Below are positions 1-6,270 of a stretch of 6,270 bases of DNA, in pieces. How positions within the stretch are numbered: the first letter of the stretch is position 1; every line of letters starts with the position of its first letter. Under the pieces are notes generated by a model. It was not told the DNA's origin, did not search any database, and saw nothing but the letters and a program-made list of their open reading frames with translations. The DNA is taken from the NCBI GenBank assembly GCA_001310555.1, contig BAXO01000146.1:1-6270 (forward strand). The letters run 5' to 3'. This stretch comes from Bacillus sp. JCM 19058. GTDB lineage: Bacteria > Bacillota > Bacilli > Bacillales_H > Bacillaceae_D. The translations under genes were made by a program, and so were the position numbers.

Positions 1-630
1 ATTCATTTTGCTGTTGAAAAGATGCAAGTCCATCGATGGTCACCTGATTGCGATATGGGGTATGTGAATACCCACAAACTTTTTGAAGAATCCAGAGTTT
101 GCACCAAGACAATCTATCGCTACATTGACCTTGGTGTGCTCCCAGTAAAGAATATAGACCTCCCTTTGAAAGTCAGCAGGAAGACGAAAAAAAACAACGC
201 ACTAGAGCCAACAAGAAAATCCTTGGGGCAAGCATTGAGGAACGTCCCCCTCACATGGATGAGCGTAAGGAGTTTGGCCATTTGGGAAATCGATACAGTC
301 CTAGGCAAGCGGCAGAAAGGCGCTGCTCTCCTGACATTGACGGAACGCAAAACACGTAAGGAGCACATCATCAAGATCGAACAAAAAACAACAGATGCTG
401 TTTATAAGGCCGTTCAACAGCTCAAAAGCATGTATGGCGCAACCTTTCCCTCCGTATTCAAAACGATCACATCAGACAATGGATCAGAGTTCAGTGAACT
501 CACTCAAGCCATTGATTTTGAACAGGTGAAGGTATACTACACCCACCCTTACACATCCTGTGAGAGAGCAACGAATGAGCGGCATAATGGGCTGATCAGA
601 CGGTTTATCCGAAAGGGACATCCACCTTAA
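1..630 (+). mobile_element. Remnant of an IS30-family insertion sequence (left part outside the window)
   Basis: The coding frame is open from base 1, so the element continues to the left of the window. On the right the transposase frame stops at 628-630, before the expected end of the protein, and I see no terminal inverted repeat after it. The right boundary of the element cannot be placed, and 630 is only the end of recognisable transposase sequence. The fragment lies tail-to-tail with the ABC permease gene. It most likely represents a decayed copy rather than an active element. Confidence 0.8.
1..630 (+). pseudogene. IS30-family DDE transposase, 5'-partial, frameshifted and C-terminally truncated
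   Basis: This encodes the catalytic part of an IS30-type transposase, which cuts and joins DNA through a DDE triad. Visible motifs are HRWSPD near 31-48, NIDLPLKV near 151-174, WEIDTV at about 283-300 (first Asp), SDNGSEF at about 472-492 (second Asp) and TNERHNGLIRRF at about 571-606 (Glu). The N-terminal helix-turn-helix lies off the window, and the ATG at 22 is an internal Met, not the start. Between the A8 run at 187-194 and TTT at 281-283 the expected family sequence (NKKILG, EERPPHMDERKEFGH) is in the next frame. One A has been lost at the first site and one T gained at the second. The frame then ends at KGHPP-stop, about 40-50 residues short of the usual end. Substitutions such as TSCERA where the family usually has SSWERG also suggest decay. 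Confidence 0.85.
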
Positions 631-826
631 CATGCTAGCCCCAAGTTGATTAAGTATATGCTTGTCGAATCCTGACTCAACTAAAGCACCTATTAGCTTA
701 ACAAGGATTTTATCTTAATAGTGATTATACTTAACTCCCTTGTTACTCACACAATCCCAGTATCCTACCAGTTCCTTTTCCTCTTTTCCTTGACTTTAAA
801 TCCTAATGACCATTACCAAATTCGCA

Positions 827-1592
827 TTATCTCAAGTCCTCTTTCATTTTATACCTGGCGGCAATAAAGGAAAATATTAGTATGAAAATGAGCGCCACAC
901 TAGCTACGTGAATGACATCATTCATATTATTAAAATCTTTTGTACTGACAATTGTGTTTACTAACAAGTATGAAGACATATTTACATGACCAACAAGGGA
1001 TTCCAATGCCCCTATAACCATTCCAAAGACATTTAACACGAGGACTACCCCGATCACTATGCTCATAATCATACTTTTAATGAGCATAGTGATACACAAA
1101 ACTACAATTGAAAATGCCCAATGGAGTAAAAACTGACCGGTCAGTAATTTCGCAAAGTATCCTAAATCACCAATAGTCATATTGTTGAAGAAAATTGCCC
1201 TTCCAATCAGATCGGAAATAATCATAACGACAAACATGAGCAATGTGAATAGTCCCAGAATGAGGATTTTTGAAATGACGGAATACATTCGTGCGTTTTT
1301 CATAGATATATAATTTTTATAGAAGCCGGAGTTATATTCACTCATATAGAAATAAACGCTGAATACAGTAATATACATTAATACCCATGATGGTGTCTGA
1401 GCCAACATTAATTGGATAAATTGACTTTCATTCATACTGCTAATTAGTATCCCGCCTTGTGCAGCAGGTTGTTCGTATTGCTTTAACATAAATATGCCGA
1501 ATACTTGAAAAGCGATAAAGACGAGCAGCAATATATACATCATTTTATTAGTGAAAAAAACGATAAGAGTCCATCTTGAGAAGGTTAATCAT
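827..1592 (-). CDS. ABC-2 type transporter membrane subunit (BcrB/lantibiotic-protection type), frameshifted near the N-terminus
   Basis: This is the membrane partner of the ATPase encoded just upstream, probably forming a peptide-antibiotic export or immunity pump in the cytoplasmic membrane. The restored protein has 254 residues and about six hydrophobic segments: the N-terminus after MINLLKMD, then PSWVLMYITVFSVYFY, a stretch around SKILILGLFTLLMF, two in the FLLHWAFSIVVL to VLNVFGMVIGAL region, and VALIFILIFSFIAA before a basic tail. The start is the ATG at 1592-1590: it has an AAGGAGGG ribosome binding site at 1610-1603 and overlaps the ATPase stop by 8 nt, which suggests translational coupling. 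As written, the frame breaks at seven A (T in the coding sense) at 1554-1560. Removing one base joins MINLLKMDSYRFFTNK to MMYILLLVFIAF. Without that correction only an unsupported 238-residue frame starting at 1543 remains. The family is inferred from topology and context, because permeases of this class are weakly conserved. Confidence 0.8.
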
Positions 1593-2511
1593 GGGAATCA
1601 CACCCTCCTTCTATCTTCTCCAAAAAGTATTGCTCCAAGCTCTGCTTATGCTTCGTAATCGAATGAACAGATATCCCGCTTTCAACTAAAACCTTTGTTA
1701 TTTGTCGATTTTCAATATGTGCATCATATACATATATCGTATGGTCATCGATCACCTTGTGTTTATTAATATTGAGGTGACTCTCCAGGATAGGGACGGC
1801 CACCCTTGCTTCTTCCACTTCCACTTCAATGCGATCTTCACATTTAAGCAGCAGTTCTTCTTTAGAATTAATCTCGATAATTTCCCCATTATGAAGAATC
1901 GCATATTTGGTCGCTACTTTCGATAACTCCTCTAGGATATGGCTGGAAATAATAATGGTCATTCCCGTTTTGTTCAATTCCAAAATCAGCTTTCTAATCT
2001 GGGAAATCCCTTGTGGATCCAAACCATTGATCGGTTCATCCAAAACCAAAACATCCGGGCTACCCATCAACGCTACTGCAATCCCAAGTCTTTGCTTCAT
2101 CCCCATAGAATAGTTTTTGACTTTAGTCTTGTTTGATGGCTCCAACCCGACAAGCTTGAGTAGTTTGTTAATGCGCTTTCCTCGGTCCTTCAGTCCATAA
2201 GAAATCGCTATCAAATCCAGATTTTCATATGCAGAATAAGAGGGAAATAATCCAGCATTCTCAATCAACAAGCCCATCCGTTCAAAATAAGCATGATTAT
2301 CCTTTACTTCACGATCAAATAAATGAATTTCTCCAGATGACGGATGAATTAACCCCCCTATCATCTTCAATAAAGTAGATTTTCCAGCTCCATTTTGACC
2401 AATTAAACCGAAAATTTCACCCTTAAATATTTTGAAATCCACCTTATGCACTGCTATTTTCGATTTGAACTGTTTGGTTAGCTGCTTAACTTCAATAATT
2501 GCTTTTGTCAT
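1585..2511 (-). CDS. ABC transporter ATP-binding protein, BcrA-like (bacitracin/lantibiotic protection type)
   Basis: This cytoplasmic ATPase subunit powers the adjacent permease. It is 308 residues and intact. It shows Walker A GQNGAGKST at residues 38-46, signature YSMGMKQRLGIA from 134, Walker B VLVLDEP at 154-160 with the D-loop NGLDP, and the switch His in SSHILEE (His191). The Q-loop position carries Glu in GLLIENAGLF (Glu84). This E-loop is known from lantibiotic-immunity (LanF) and BcrA-type ATPases. The C-terminal 100 residues, ending in a VLVESGISVHSI...SLEQYFLEKI pattern, also resemble BcrA as I recall it. I chose the ATG at 2511, because GTG at 2523 lies inside the AGGAGGTG ribosome binding site. 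The gene precedes the permease (8-nt overlap) and follows the regulator after 86 nt holding its own candidate promoter. The substrate is inferred to be a peptide antibiotic and is not shown by the sequence. Confidence 0.93.
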   Translation of the reverse strand: MTKAIIEVKQLTKQFKSKIAVHKVDFKIFKGEIFGLIGQNGAGKSTLLKMIGGLIHPSSGEIHLFDREVKDNHAYFERMGLLIENAGLFPSYSAYENLDLIAISYGLKDRGKRINKLLKLVGLEPSNKTKVKNYSMGMKQRLGIAVALMGSPDVLVLDEPINGLDPQGISQIRKLILELNKTGMTIIISSHILEELSKVATKYAILHNGEIIEINSKEELLLKCEDRIEVEVEEARVAVPILESHLNINKHKVIDDHTIYVYDAHIENRQITKVLVESGISVHSITKHKQSLEQYFLEKIEGGCDSHD

Positions 2512-2530
2512 AATATTTGGCACCTCCTCT
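2512..2530 (-). promoter_or_regulatory. Ribosome binding site that decides the ATPase start
   Basis: On the minus strand AGAGGAGGTG (2530-2521) stands 9 nt before the ATG at 2511. An in-frame GTG at 2523-2521 forms part of the same motif and so cannot be the initiation codon. Confidence 0.8.
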
Positions 2531-2539
2531 TATCATTAA

Positions 2540-2569
2540 TTTAAATAAAAGAGGCAAATATATCGTCAA
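2540..2569 (-). promoter_or_regulatory. Candidate promoter of the ABC transporter genes
   Basis: In the gap between regulator and ATPase the minus strand has TTGACG (2569-2564), five of six matches to the vegetative -35 box. TTTAAA (2545-2540) follows at 18-nt spacing as a weak -10 box. A good -35 with a poor -10 is common in promoters that need an activator. The adjacent repeats give a possible reason for this. Transcription from the kinase promoter could also read through. Confidence 0.5.
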
Positions 2570-2592
2570 GAAAAGGTTAAGAAAGTTCAAAG
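2565..2592 (-). repeat. Tandem TTCTTRAC repeats overlapping the ABC promoter, possible response-regulator operator
   Basis: Reading the minus strand, CTTTGAAC (2592-2585), TTCTTAAC (2583-2576) and TTCTTGAC (2572-2565) follow one another. The last two are spaced 11 bp apart, about one helical turn, and the last one contains most of the -35 box. The first copy is less exact and is offset by 9 bp. OmpR-family regulators usually bind tandem direct repeats at about this spacing. Use by the regulator encoded next door is inferred. Confidence 0.45.
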
Positions 2593-2597
2593 AGATA

Positions 2598-3293
2598 TTA
2601 CGGACTCAATCTGAAGCCAATTCCCCAAACCGTGTCGATATAAGTTGCTTCGGTATGTGCTCTAATTTTATTTCGGATATTACTAATGTGGACAGTTATT
2701 GTTTTGTCTTCTCCAATAAACATATCGTCCCATGCAAGCTCATATAGATCCTGCTTTGTAAACACCCTCGTAGGATTTTTCAGCAGAAGCTCAATAATTT
2801 TGTATTCCTGTCTAGTGAGATTCAGCTCAGCATGATTAACACTAACACTCATTGAATCGCTGTCCAGGAGTAAATCTTTATGTCTGTATTTAGTGACATA
2901 ATCGGTTTTGGACTTTCTTTTTAAATGCACATTGATTCTGGCAAGCAATTCCTCCACTTCGAACGGTTTCGTAACATAATCGTCGGCTCCTAAATCGAAT
3001 AAGTTTAATTTATGATCGAGTTTTTCCTTTGCGGACAAAACAATGACAGGTGTATCGCATTTTAATTCCGATCTTAATTCATACATAAAGGCCTCTCCCG
3101 ATAGACCAGGAAGCATTAGATCCAATATAATAAGATCATACACATGATGTGTAACGTTCATTTTTCCTTCGCCGCCAGAATACGCTTGTGTGCATAAAAA
3201 ATTCTCTTTTCGTAGCACGTCATAGATAATATTATTGATATGCTCGTCGTCCTCGATAATCAGAATTCTAGGTTGATTTTTCTCATCACACAT
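2598..3293 (-). CDS. OmpR/PhoB-family response regulator
   Basis: This is the DNA-binding output of the two-component pair, 231 residues and intact. The receiver domain (about residues 8-122) has the acidic pocket IIEDDE (Glu14, Asp15, Asp16), the phosphoacceptor Asp58 in LIILDLMLPG, the switch Ser87 in VIVLSAKE and Lys109 in YVTKPF. The C-terminal winged helix (about 135-231) shows LTRQEYKIIELLLKNP, the recognition-helix region TITVHISNIRNKI and the ending TVWGIGFRL. The ATG at 3293 has GGAG 7 nt upstream. The ATG at 3299 is almost on top of that site, so it is less likely. The start overlaps the kinase stop by 8 nt (ATGTGTGA), implying coupled translation. Its likely target is the ABC transporter promoter directly downstream, with the kinase as phosphodonor. 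These regulatory links are inferred from gene order. Confidence 0.93.
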   Translation of the reverse strand: MCDEKNQPRILIIEDDEHINNIIYDVLRKENFLCTQAYSGGEGKMNVTHHVYDLIILDLMLPGLSGEAFMYELRSELKCDTPVIVLSAKEKLDHKLNLFDLGADDYVTKPFEVEELLARINVHLKRKSKTDYVTKYRHKDLLLDSDSMSVSVNHAELNLTRQEYKIIELLLKNPTRVFTKQDLYELAWDDMFIGEDKTITVHISNIRNKIRAHTEATYIDTVWGIGFRLSP

Positions 3294-4204
3294 CTTCATT
3301 CTCCTTTTTAGTTTTGATAAAAGCGACACTGATACAAAATTGGCTCCCCTTTAAGTCAGCGTGAACATAACCATTCATTTTCTCCATAAGAGATTTTACG
3401 ATTGATAGCCCTAATCCGGAAGAATGGTTGGTACGTGATGGATCTTCCTTGTAAAAACGAGTGAATATTTTATCAAAGTTGATTCGTTGGTTCCGCTTCA
3501 ACAAATTGCTAAAATGAAGCAATAACTCATCCTCCTCCTCTTCATAATCAATAGTTAAAGCGCCTTGGCCATGCAAAAAGTAGTTTCTTATAATGTTTTC
3601 ACACACTCTTTCCAGTGCACTATCATTTCCCATAATATAAACCGGTGACTCTGGGAGCGTGAGATTCGGTTCATTGCCGCTTTGTGAAAACTCATCGATA
3701 AAAGAGAACAGACGCTTTTCTAGCACATTAATAATATCAATTGACTTAAGCTCCAAAATATAATCAGGGTTTTGTAACTTCGTATACAGAAACAATTCGT
3801 CCACAAGCGTGAACATCTGTTTTGTTCTGGCCTGGGCCATTATGATATAGTGCGTTTTATCTTTAATGTCTTCAGAGCGTTTAGCTAGTTGAAGATAACC
3901 GTCTAGTGATGTAATGGGGGTTCGTATGTCATGGGATAGGCTAACGATTGTCGCATTGATTTCTTCACTTTTTTTTGATAAAATCCTGGTTCAGTTCTCT
4001 TTGATTACTAAGCAGCGTATTGCACAAATCAATCAATCGAGCAATTTCCTTAGGCTTGATTTGGGTTTGAATAAATTTGAAAGAATGATGCTGTGAAATA
4101 AAAGACAATTGATTTCCAATATCCTTTATCTGCTTCTTGTAGTACAGTAAGTAAACGGTTTGGATCGTTAAAGCAATTGATAACAGTATTAGGGCGATTA
4201 TCAT
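3286..4204 (-). CDS. Sensor histidine kinase with one N-terminal membrane segment, frameshifted
   Basis: The restored kinase has 305 residues. Residues 1-22 form one hydrophobic segment (MIIALILLSIALTIQTVYLL) followed by the basic YYKKQIKD, and there is no extracytoplasmic domain. The H-box SLSHDIRTPITSL places the phosphorylated His at residue 91. An N-box-like ERVCENIIRN lies at about 198-207, and the G2 box GLGLSIVKSL at 263-272. The usual DxGxG of the G1 box is not evident, as in some kinases of antibiotic-sensing systems. The frame breaks at eight T at 3969-3976. Removing one base joins LNQDFIKK to SEEINATIVSLSHD. As written, the first 79 codons end at a stop, and the downstream frame (first Met at 3840) would lack the H-box. 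The start at 4204 has AAGGAAGT 6 nt upstream. The gene heads the kinase-regulator-transporter module and probably responds to a cell-envelope antibiotic. Confidence 0.88.
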
Positions 4205-4295
4205 TTGTTCACTTCCTTCCTATCCTATATTAGATCTGTTCACATAGAGATTTTTATTACCACTAAAAACCTTCATTCTTCTTCATCTAACACCC

Positions 4296-4312
4296 GAAGC
4301 TTTACTAGCTTC
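4296..4312 (-). other. Small hairpin in the presumed kinase leader
   Basis: GAAGCT and AGCTTC form a perfect 6-bp stem around a 5-nt loop, between the candidate -10 box and the kinase start. No run of T follows on the minus strand, so it is not an intrinsic terminator. A role in mRNA stability or translation is possible but not shown. Confidence 0.3.
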
Positions 4313-4324
4313 TTCGTCTGTAAA

Positions 4325-4353
4325 ATTATACTATACTCGTTTTTTGTACGTTC
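4325..4353 (-). promoter_or_regulatory. Candidate promoter of the kinase gene
   Basis: On the minus strand a perfect TATAAT (4330-4325) lies about 120 nt before the kinase start. The hexamer 17 nt upstream, GAACGT (4353-4348), is a poor -35 box, and there is no TGn extension. The site is supported mainly by the -10 match and its position. Confidence 0.4.
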
Positions 4354-4690
4354 TTTTTTCCGGATTTTCTTACTTTGCGTCTCAATTTTTCATAATGTGT
4401 CCCTACAAGTCGTTCTTTAGGTACGTTACAATCATTAAAAATTAGTGATTCTACCTCTGTGCGATCCTTGGCGTTATTATACGGCCAGGAATTGAAACTT
4501 CGGGAGCTAGAACCCGCCGCCAAACTATGTTCATAATAATTTTTCAATCTCTGAAGCGCAATAGTTCACAAGTTGCAGAATCTGACAAATCCATTGAATA
4601 GTTGAAACTAAGCTCACATTCTATTAAATCGAAACTAAACCTTTGCAATATTTTAAAAAAATTCACTAAAATATTGAGAAAATAGTCATT
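4326..4690 (-). pseudogene. Doubtful hypothetical reading frame, broken in the middle
   Basis: I do not recognise this sequence. A minus-strand frame from about 4547 to 4326 codes for a basic tail with segments such as SSRSFNSWPYNNAKDR, VESLIFNDCNVPKERL and HYEKLRRKVRKSGKK. Upstream, an adjacent frame is open from 4690 to the stop at 4546-4544 and includes MDLSDSATCELLRFRD. One added T near 4544-4547 would join them as RFRD-LKNYYEHSL. The composition of the second half looks coding. However, neither half has a ribosome binding site before a start codon (the only starts are ATG 4594, a GTG further up, and TTG 4547). It could be the remains of a small gene, or chance. The stop coincides with the candidate kinase -10 box. 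Confidence 0.25.
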
Positions 4691-4744
4691 TTACAGTTAT
4701 GTCGTTTAATATCTTACGGTTTTGACGAATATATTTTGTGAAAA

Positions 4745-4758
4745 AGGAGAGGTTTTTT
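4745..4758 (+). promoter_or_regulatory. Ribosome binding site of the PhnP-like gene
   Basis: AGGAGAGG at 4745-4752 precedes the ATG at 4759 by a normal distance. This strong site shows that the gene starts at 4759 and not at the internal ATG at 4847, which has no such signal. Confidence 0.8.
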
Positions 4759-5583
4759 ATGAAAGTCCATTTCCTAGGAACGGCGGCGGCAGAAGGTTTT
4801 CCGAATCCCTTTTGTTTATGCGCAGCCTGTAAAAAAAGCAAAAGAATTGGGCGGGCGTAATATTCGTTCTCGTACCTCGGTCCTCTTTGACGATGTATTG
4901 AAGGTCGATTTTCCACCAGATTTCTTTTATCATGCTCTTCAGCACAATGTAGACATGGCGACGGTGAAGGATCTACTCATTACGCATACACATTACGATC
5001 ATTTTAATCCCGACGATTTGTTCAACCGCATTGAAGAATTTGCTCATGGCATTGAGACTCCTTTACAAATATATGGGAATGATTTAGCAATGAAAGGTTT
5101 GTATCGAGCTTTGCCTTCATCCCAAGTGAATGTAAGATTTGCTTATCACCGTGTTCTCCCTTTTAAAGAGGTGGAAACAGAAACAGCAAAGATTACACCT
5201 TTGTTAGCTGATCATGATCAAATGGAAACATGCCTTCTCTATTACATAGAAAGAAATGGGAAAAAGGTTCTTTACGGAAATGATACTGGATGGTTCCCTG
5301 AAGAAACTTGGGATTGGTTAAAAGATAAAAAAAATTGGATTTAGCGATTTTGGATTGTACTGGTGCATTTAATGGAAACAAGCGCAGCCGCAATCATATG
5401 TGTATTGAAACGATTTTAGAAGTTCAAAATGTTTTTCAACAAGAAGAAATACTTGAAGATAATGGACAAATCATTGTGACCCATTTCTCTCATAATTCCG
5501 GCTTCTTACACGAGGACTTTGAGAGAGCCTTCCAGCCTCATGGAATCCAAGTCGCCTATGACGGAATGGTCGTTCATTTATAA
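4759..5583 (+). CDS. PhnP-like metallo-beta-lactamase-fold phosphodiesterase, two frameshifts
   Basis: The restored protein has 274 residues, close to the 252 of E. coli PhnP, which hydrolyses phosphoribosyl cyclic phosphate in phosphonate breakdown. It begins MKVHFLGTAAAEGFP and then has FCLCAAC (Cys19, Cys21, Cys24), matching the structural zinc cysteines of PhnP. The di-metal site follows: THTHYDH (His76, His78, Asp80, His81), GNDTGW, LDCTGAF, RNHM, THFSHNSG and the ending YDGM, all in PhnP order. Two breaks interrupt it. One extra A in A7 at 4831-4837 would end the protein at GRA-stop. One missing A in A8 at 5327-5334 would end the middle frame at KNWI-stop. The two cancel, so first and last parts share a frame. 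No C-P lyase genes are visible, so the substrate may be another cyclic nucleotide or phosphodiester. The family call is firm, the physiological role is not. Confidence 0.88.
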
Positions 5584-5699
5584 AGGATCTCTTTCCTATT
5601 TTGTCCCTGTCTTATAAACAGTCGGCTTTAAAAAAAAGGGCACCTTCCCAGAGAAGAAAATAATTGAGCAACCTAGAAGAAACCTCTGCAAAAATTATT

Positions 5700-5753
5700 T
5701 GATATAGTGGGTTACAGAAGTAGTCAATAAACTAAGGAAGGAATTGATATAGA
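5700..5753 (+). promoter_or_regulatory. Candidate extended -10 promoter and ribosome binding site of the PhnB-like gene
   Basis: TGATATAGT at 5700-5708 fits an extended -10 element (TGn plus five of six TATAAT bases), and no good -35 box is seen upstream. AAGGAAGG at 5734-5741 lies 12 nt before the ATG at 5754, slightly far but usable. This gives the gene its own transcript, independent of the PhnP-like gene 170 nt upstream. Confidence 0.45.
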
Positions 5754-6162
5754 ATGACATTACAATTGACACCTTATTTAATGATGGATGGAAATGCGAA
5801 GGACGCTATCCAATTTTACGAAAAAAATATTAGATGCCAACGTTCTTTCCATTCAAACATACGGTGAAGTACTGTCTTCTTGTCCTACGGCTATCAAAGA
5901 TCAAGTGGCACATGCTTTGTTAGAAGTTGGTGAATCCGTCCTTTTATTTTCCGATACCCCAGGACCATCCATTGAAAAAGGCAACCAAGTAATGATTAAC
6001 ATTTCAACTAATGACGTAGAAAAATCAAAACGAATATTTGCAGCGTTGCAGCAGGATGGTCAGGTCAATCAACCAATAGAAGAAACCCCTTTTAGCCCGG
6101 CTTTCGGTAATGTAACAGATCAATTCGGAATCACTTTTCAAATTGTTACTGAAAACAAATAA
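5754..6162 (+). CDS. PhnB-like VOC (glyoxalase/bleomycin-resistance fold) protein, frameshifted
   Basis: The restored protein has 135 residues, typical of the PhnB/YjdN group of the vicinal oxygen chelate superfamily, small cytoplasmic proteins mostly of unknown substrate. Family marks in order are LTPYLMMDGNAKDAIQFYEK at the N-terminus, then LSIQTYGE, a central AHALLEVGESVLLFSD, the second-half SKRIFAALQQDGQV, and TPFSPAFGNVTDQFGITFQI at the end. The frame breaks at A7, 5821-5827: dropping one A joins QFYEK to ILDANVLSIQ. As written, the ATG frame stops soon after. The alternative frame from ATG 5788 begins with unrelated residues and lacks the conserved N-terminal strand. The start at 5754 is chosen because the homology begins there. 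It follows the PhnP-like gene on the same strand. A PhnB homologue also sits in the E. coli phn operon, but PhnB-like proteins are widespread, so a shared pathway is only a possibility. Confidence 0.88.
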
Positions 6163-6270
6163 AAAAAATTACTTATTCGAGTCAATTTCATAAATGCCTA
6201 TTTTGAAAAATAAATCGGCGTATTATTAGTCGAATACACAGAATTGTTCGCTATTTTAAATGGCAATGAT

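Larger units (their letters stand above)
4205..4758. other. Divergent spacer between the kinase and PhnP-like genes
   Basis: These 554 bases separate genes transcribed away from each other. They hold the kinase ribosome binding site, a candidate kinase promoter and leader hairpin (4296-4353), a doubtful minus-strand reading frame (4326-4690) and the ribosome binding site of the PhnP-like gene. I found no convincing -35/-10 pair for the PhnP-like gene. TTGACG at about 4723 is too close to the start codon to act as its -35 box. No RNA gene was recognised. Confidence 0.6.

Noticed and set aside
699..745. Inverted repeat TAACAAGG...CCTTGTTA between the transposase remnant and the permease gene
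   Set aside because: The arms are 8 bp around a 31-nt loop with no T run on either side, so it is not a convincing terminator or insertion-sequence end.
631..826. Search for the rest of the transposase or a second permease gene
   Set aside because: All frames are broken by stops and no family motif appears. The stretch is treated as plain convergent spacer.
1554..1560. Phase variation by slippage at the permease T7 run
   Set aside because: A switching tract is possible in principle, but similar breaks in five unrelated genes make a common technical or decay cause more likely.
1702..2136. Plus-strand open frames inside the ATPase gene
   Set aside because: They lie opposite a well-supported gene, have no ribosome binding sites and show no family motifs.
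5628..5655. Possible minus-strand terminator made of a small AAGG/CCTT stem and a run of eight T
   Set aside because: The stem is only 4 bp plus wobble pairs, and there is no minus-strand gene before it.
6174..6236. Inverted repeat TATTCGA...TCGAATA after the PhnB-like gene
   Set aside because: Seven-base arms about 50 nt apart in AT-rich DNA are expected by chance. Nothing else was recognised in 6163-6270, and a short open minus-strand frame at the right edge is too small to call.

Overview
The window looks like chromosomal or accessory DNA of a low-GC Gram-positive bacterium, most likely a member of the Bacillales. The grounds are A+T-rich composition, strong purine-rich ribosome binding sites of the AAGGAGG type, and protein families typical of that group. 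No species can be named from the sequence alone.

Layout. (1) Positions 1-630, plus strand: the 3' part of an IS30-family transposase gene, cut by the window edge on the left, with two compensating frameshifts and a missing C-terminus. (2) Positions 827-4204, minus strand: a compact four-gene module in the order sensor histidine kinase, OmpR-type response regulator, ABC ATPase, ABC membrane protein. The ATPase resembles BcrA and lantibiotic-protection ATPases, so the module is probably an inducible defence against a peptide antibiotic. Kinase and regulator overlap by 8 nt, and ATPase and permease also overlap by 8 nt. The 86-nt gap between regulator and ATPase holds a candidate promoter whose -35 element is covered by tandem TTCTTRAC repeats, a plausible site for the regulator. 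(3) Positions 4205-4758: a long divergent spacer with a candidate kinase promoter and a doubtful, broken minus-strand reading frame. (4) Positions 4759-5583, plus strand: a PhnP-like metallo-beta-lactamase-fold phosphodiesterase. (5) Positions 5754-6162, plus strand: a PhnB-like VOC (glyoxalase-fold) protein.

The most striking property is technical or evolutionary rather than a new system. Five of the seven recognisable genes are frameshifted (transposase, permease, kinase, PhnP-like, PhnB-like), and all but one of the breaks lie in runs of seven or eight A or T. Every run of seven or more identical bases inside a recognisable gene coincides with a frame break, while the two genes without such runs (ATPase, regulator) are intact. 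Homopolymer-length error in the assembly is the simplest explanation. The genes are therefore described here in their restored form, with each break marked. No CRISPR array, tRNA, rRNA or clear novel system was seen.
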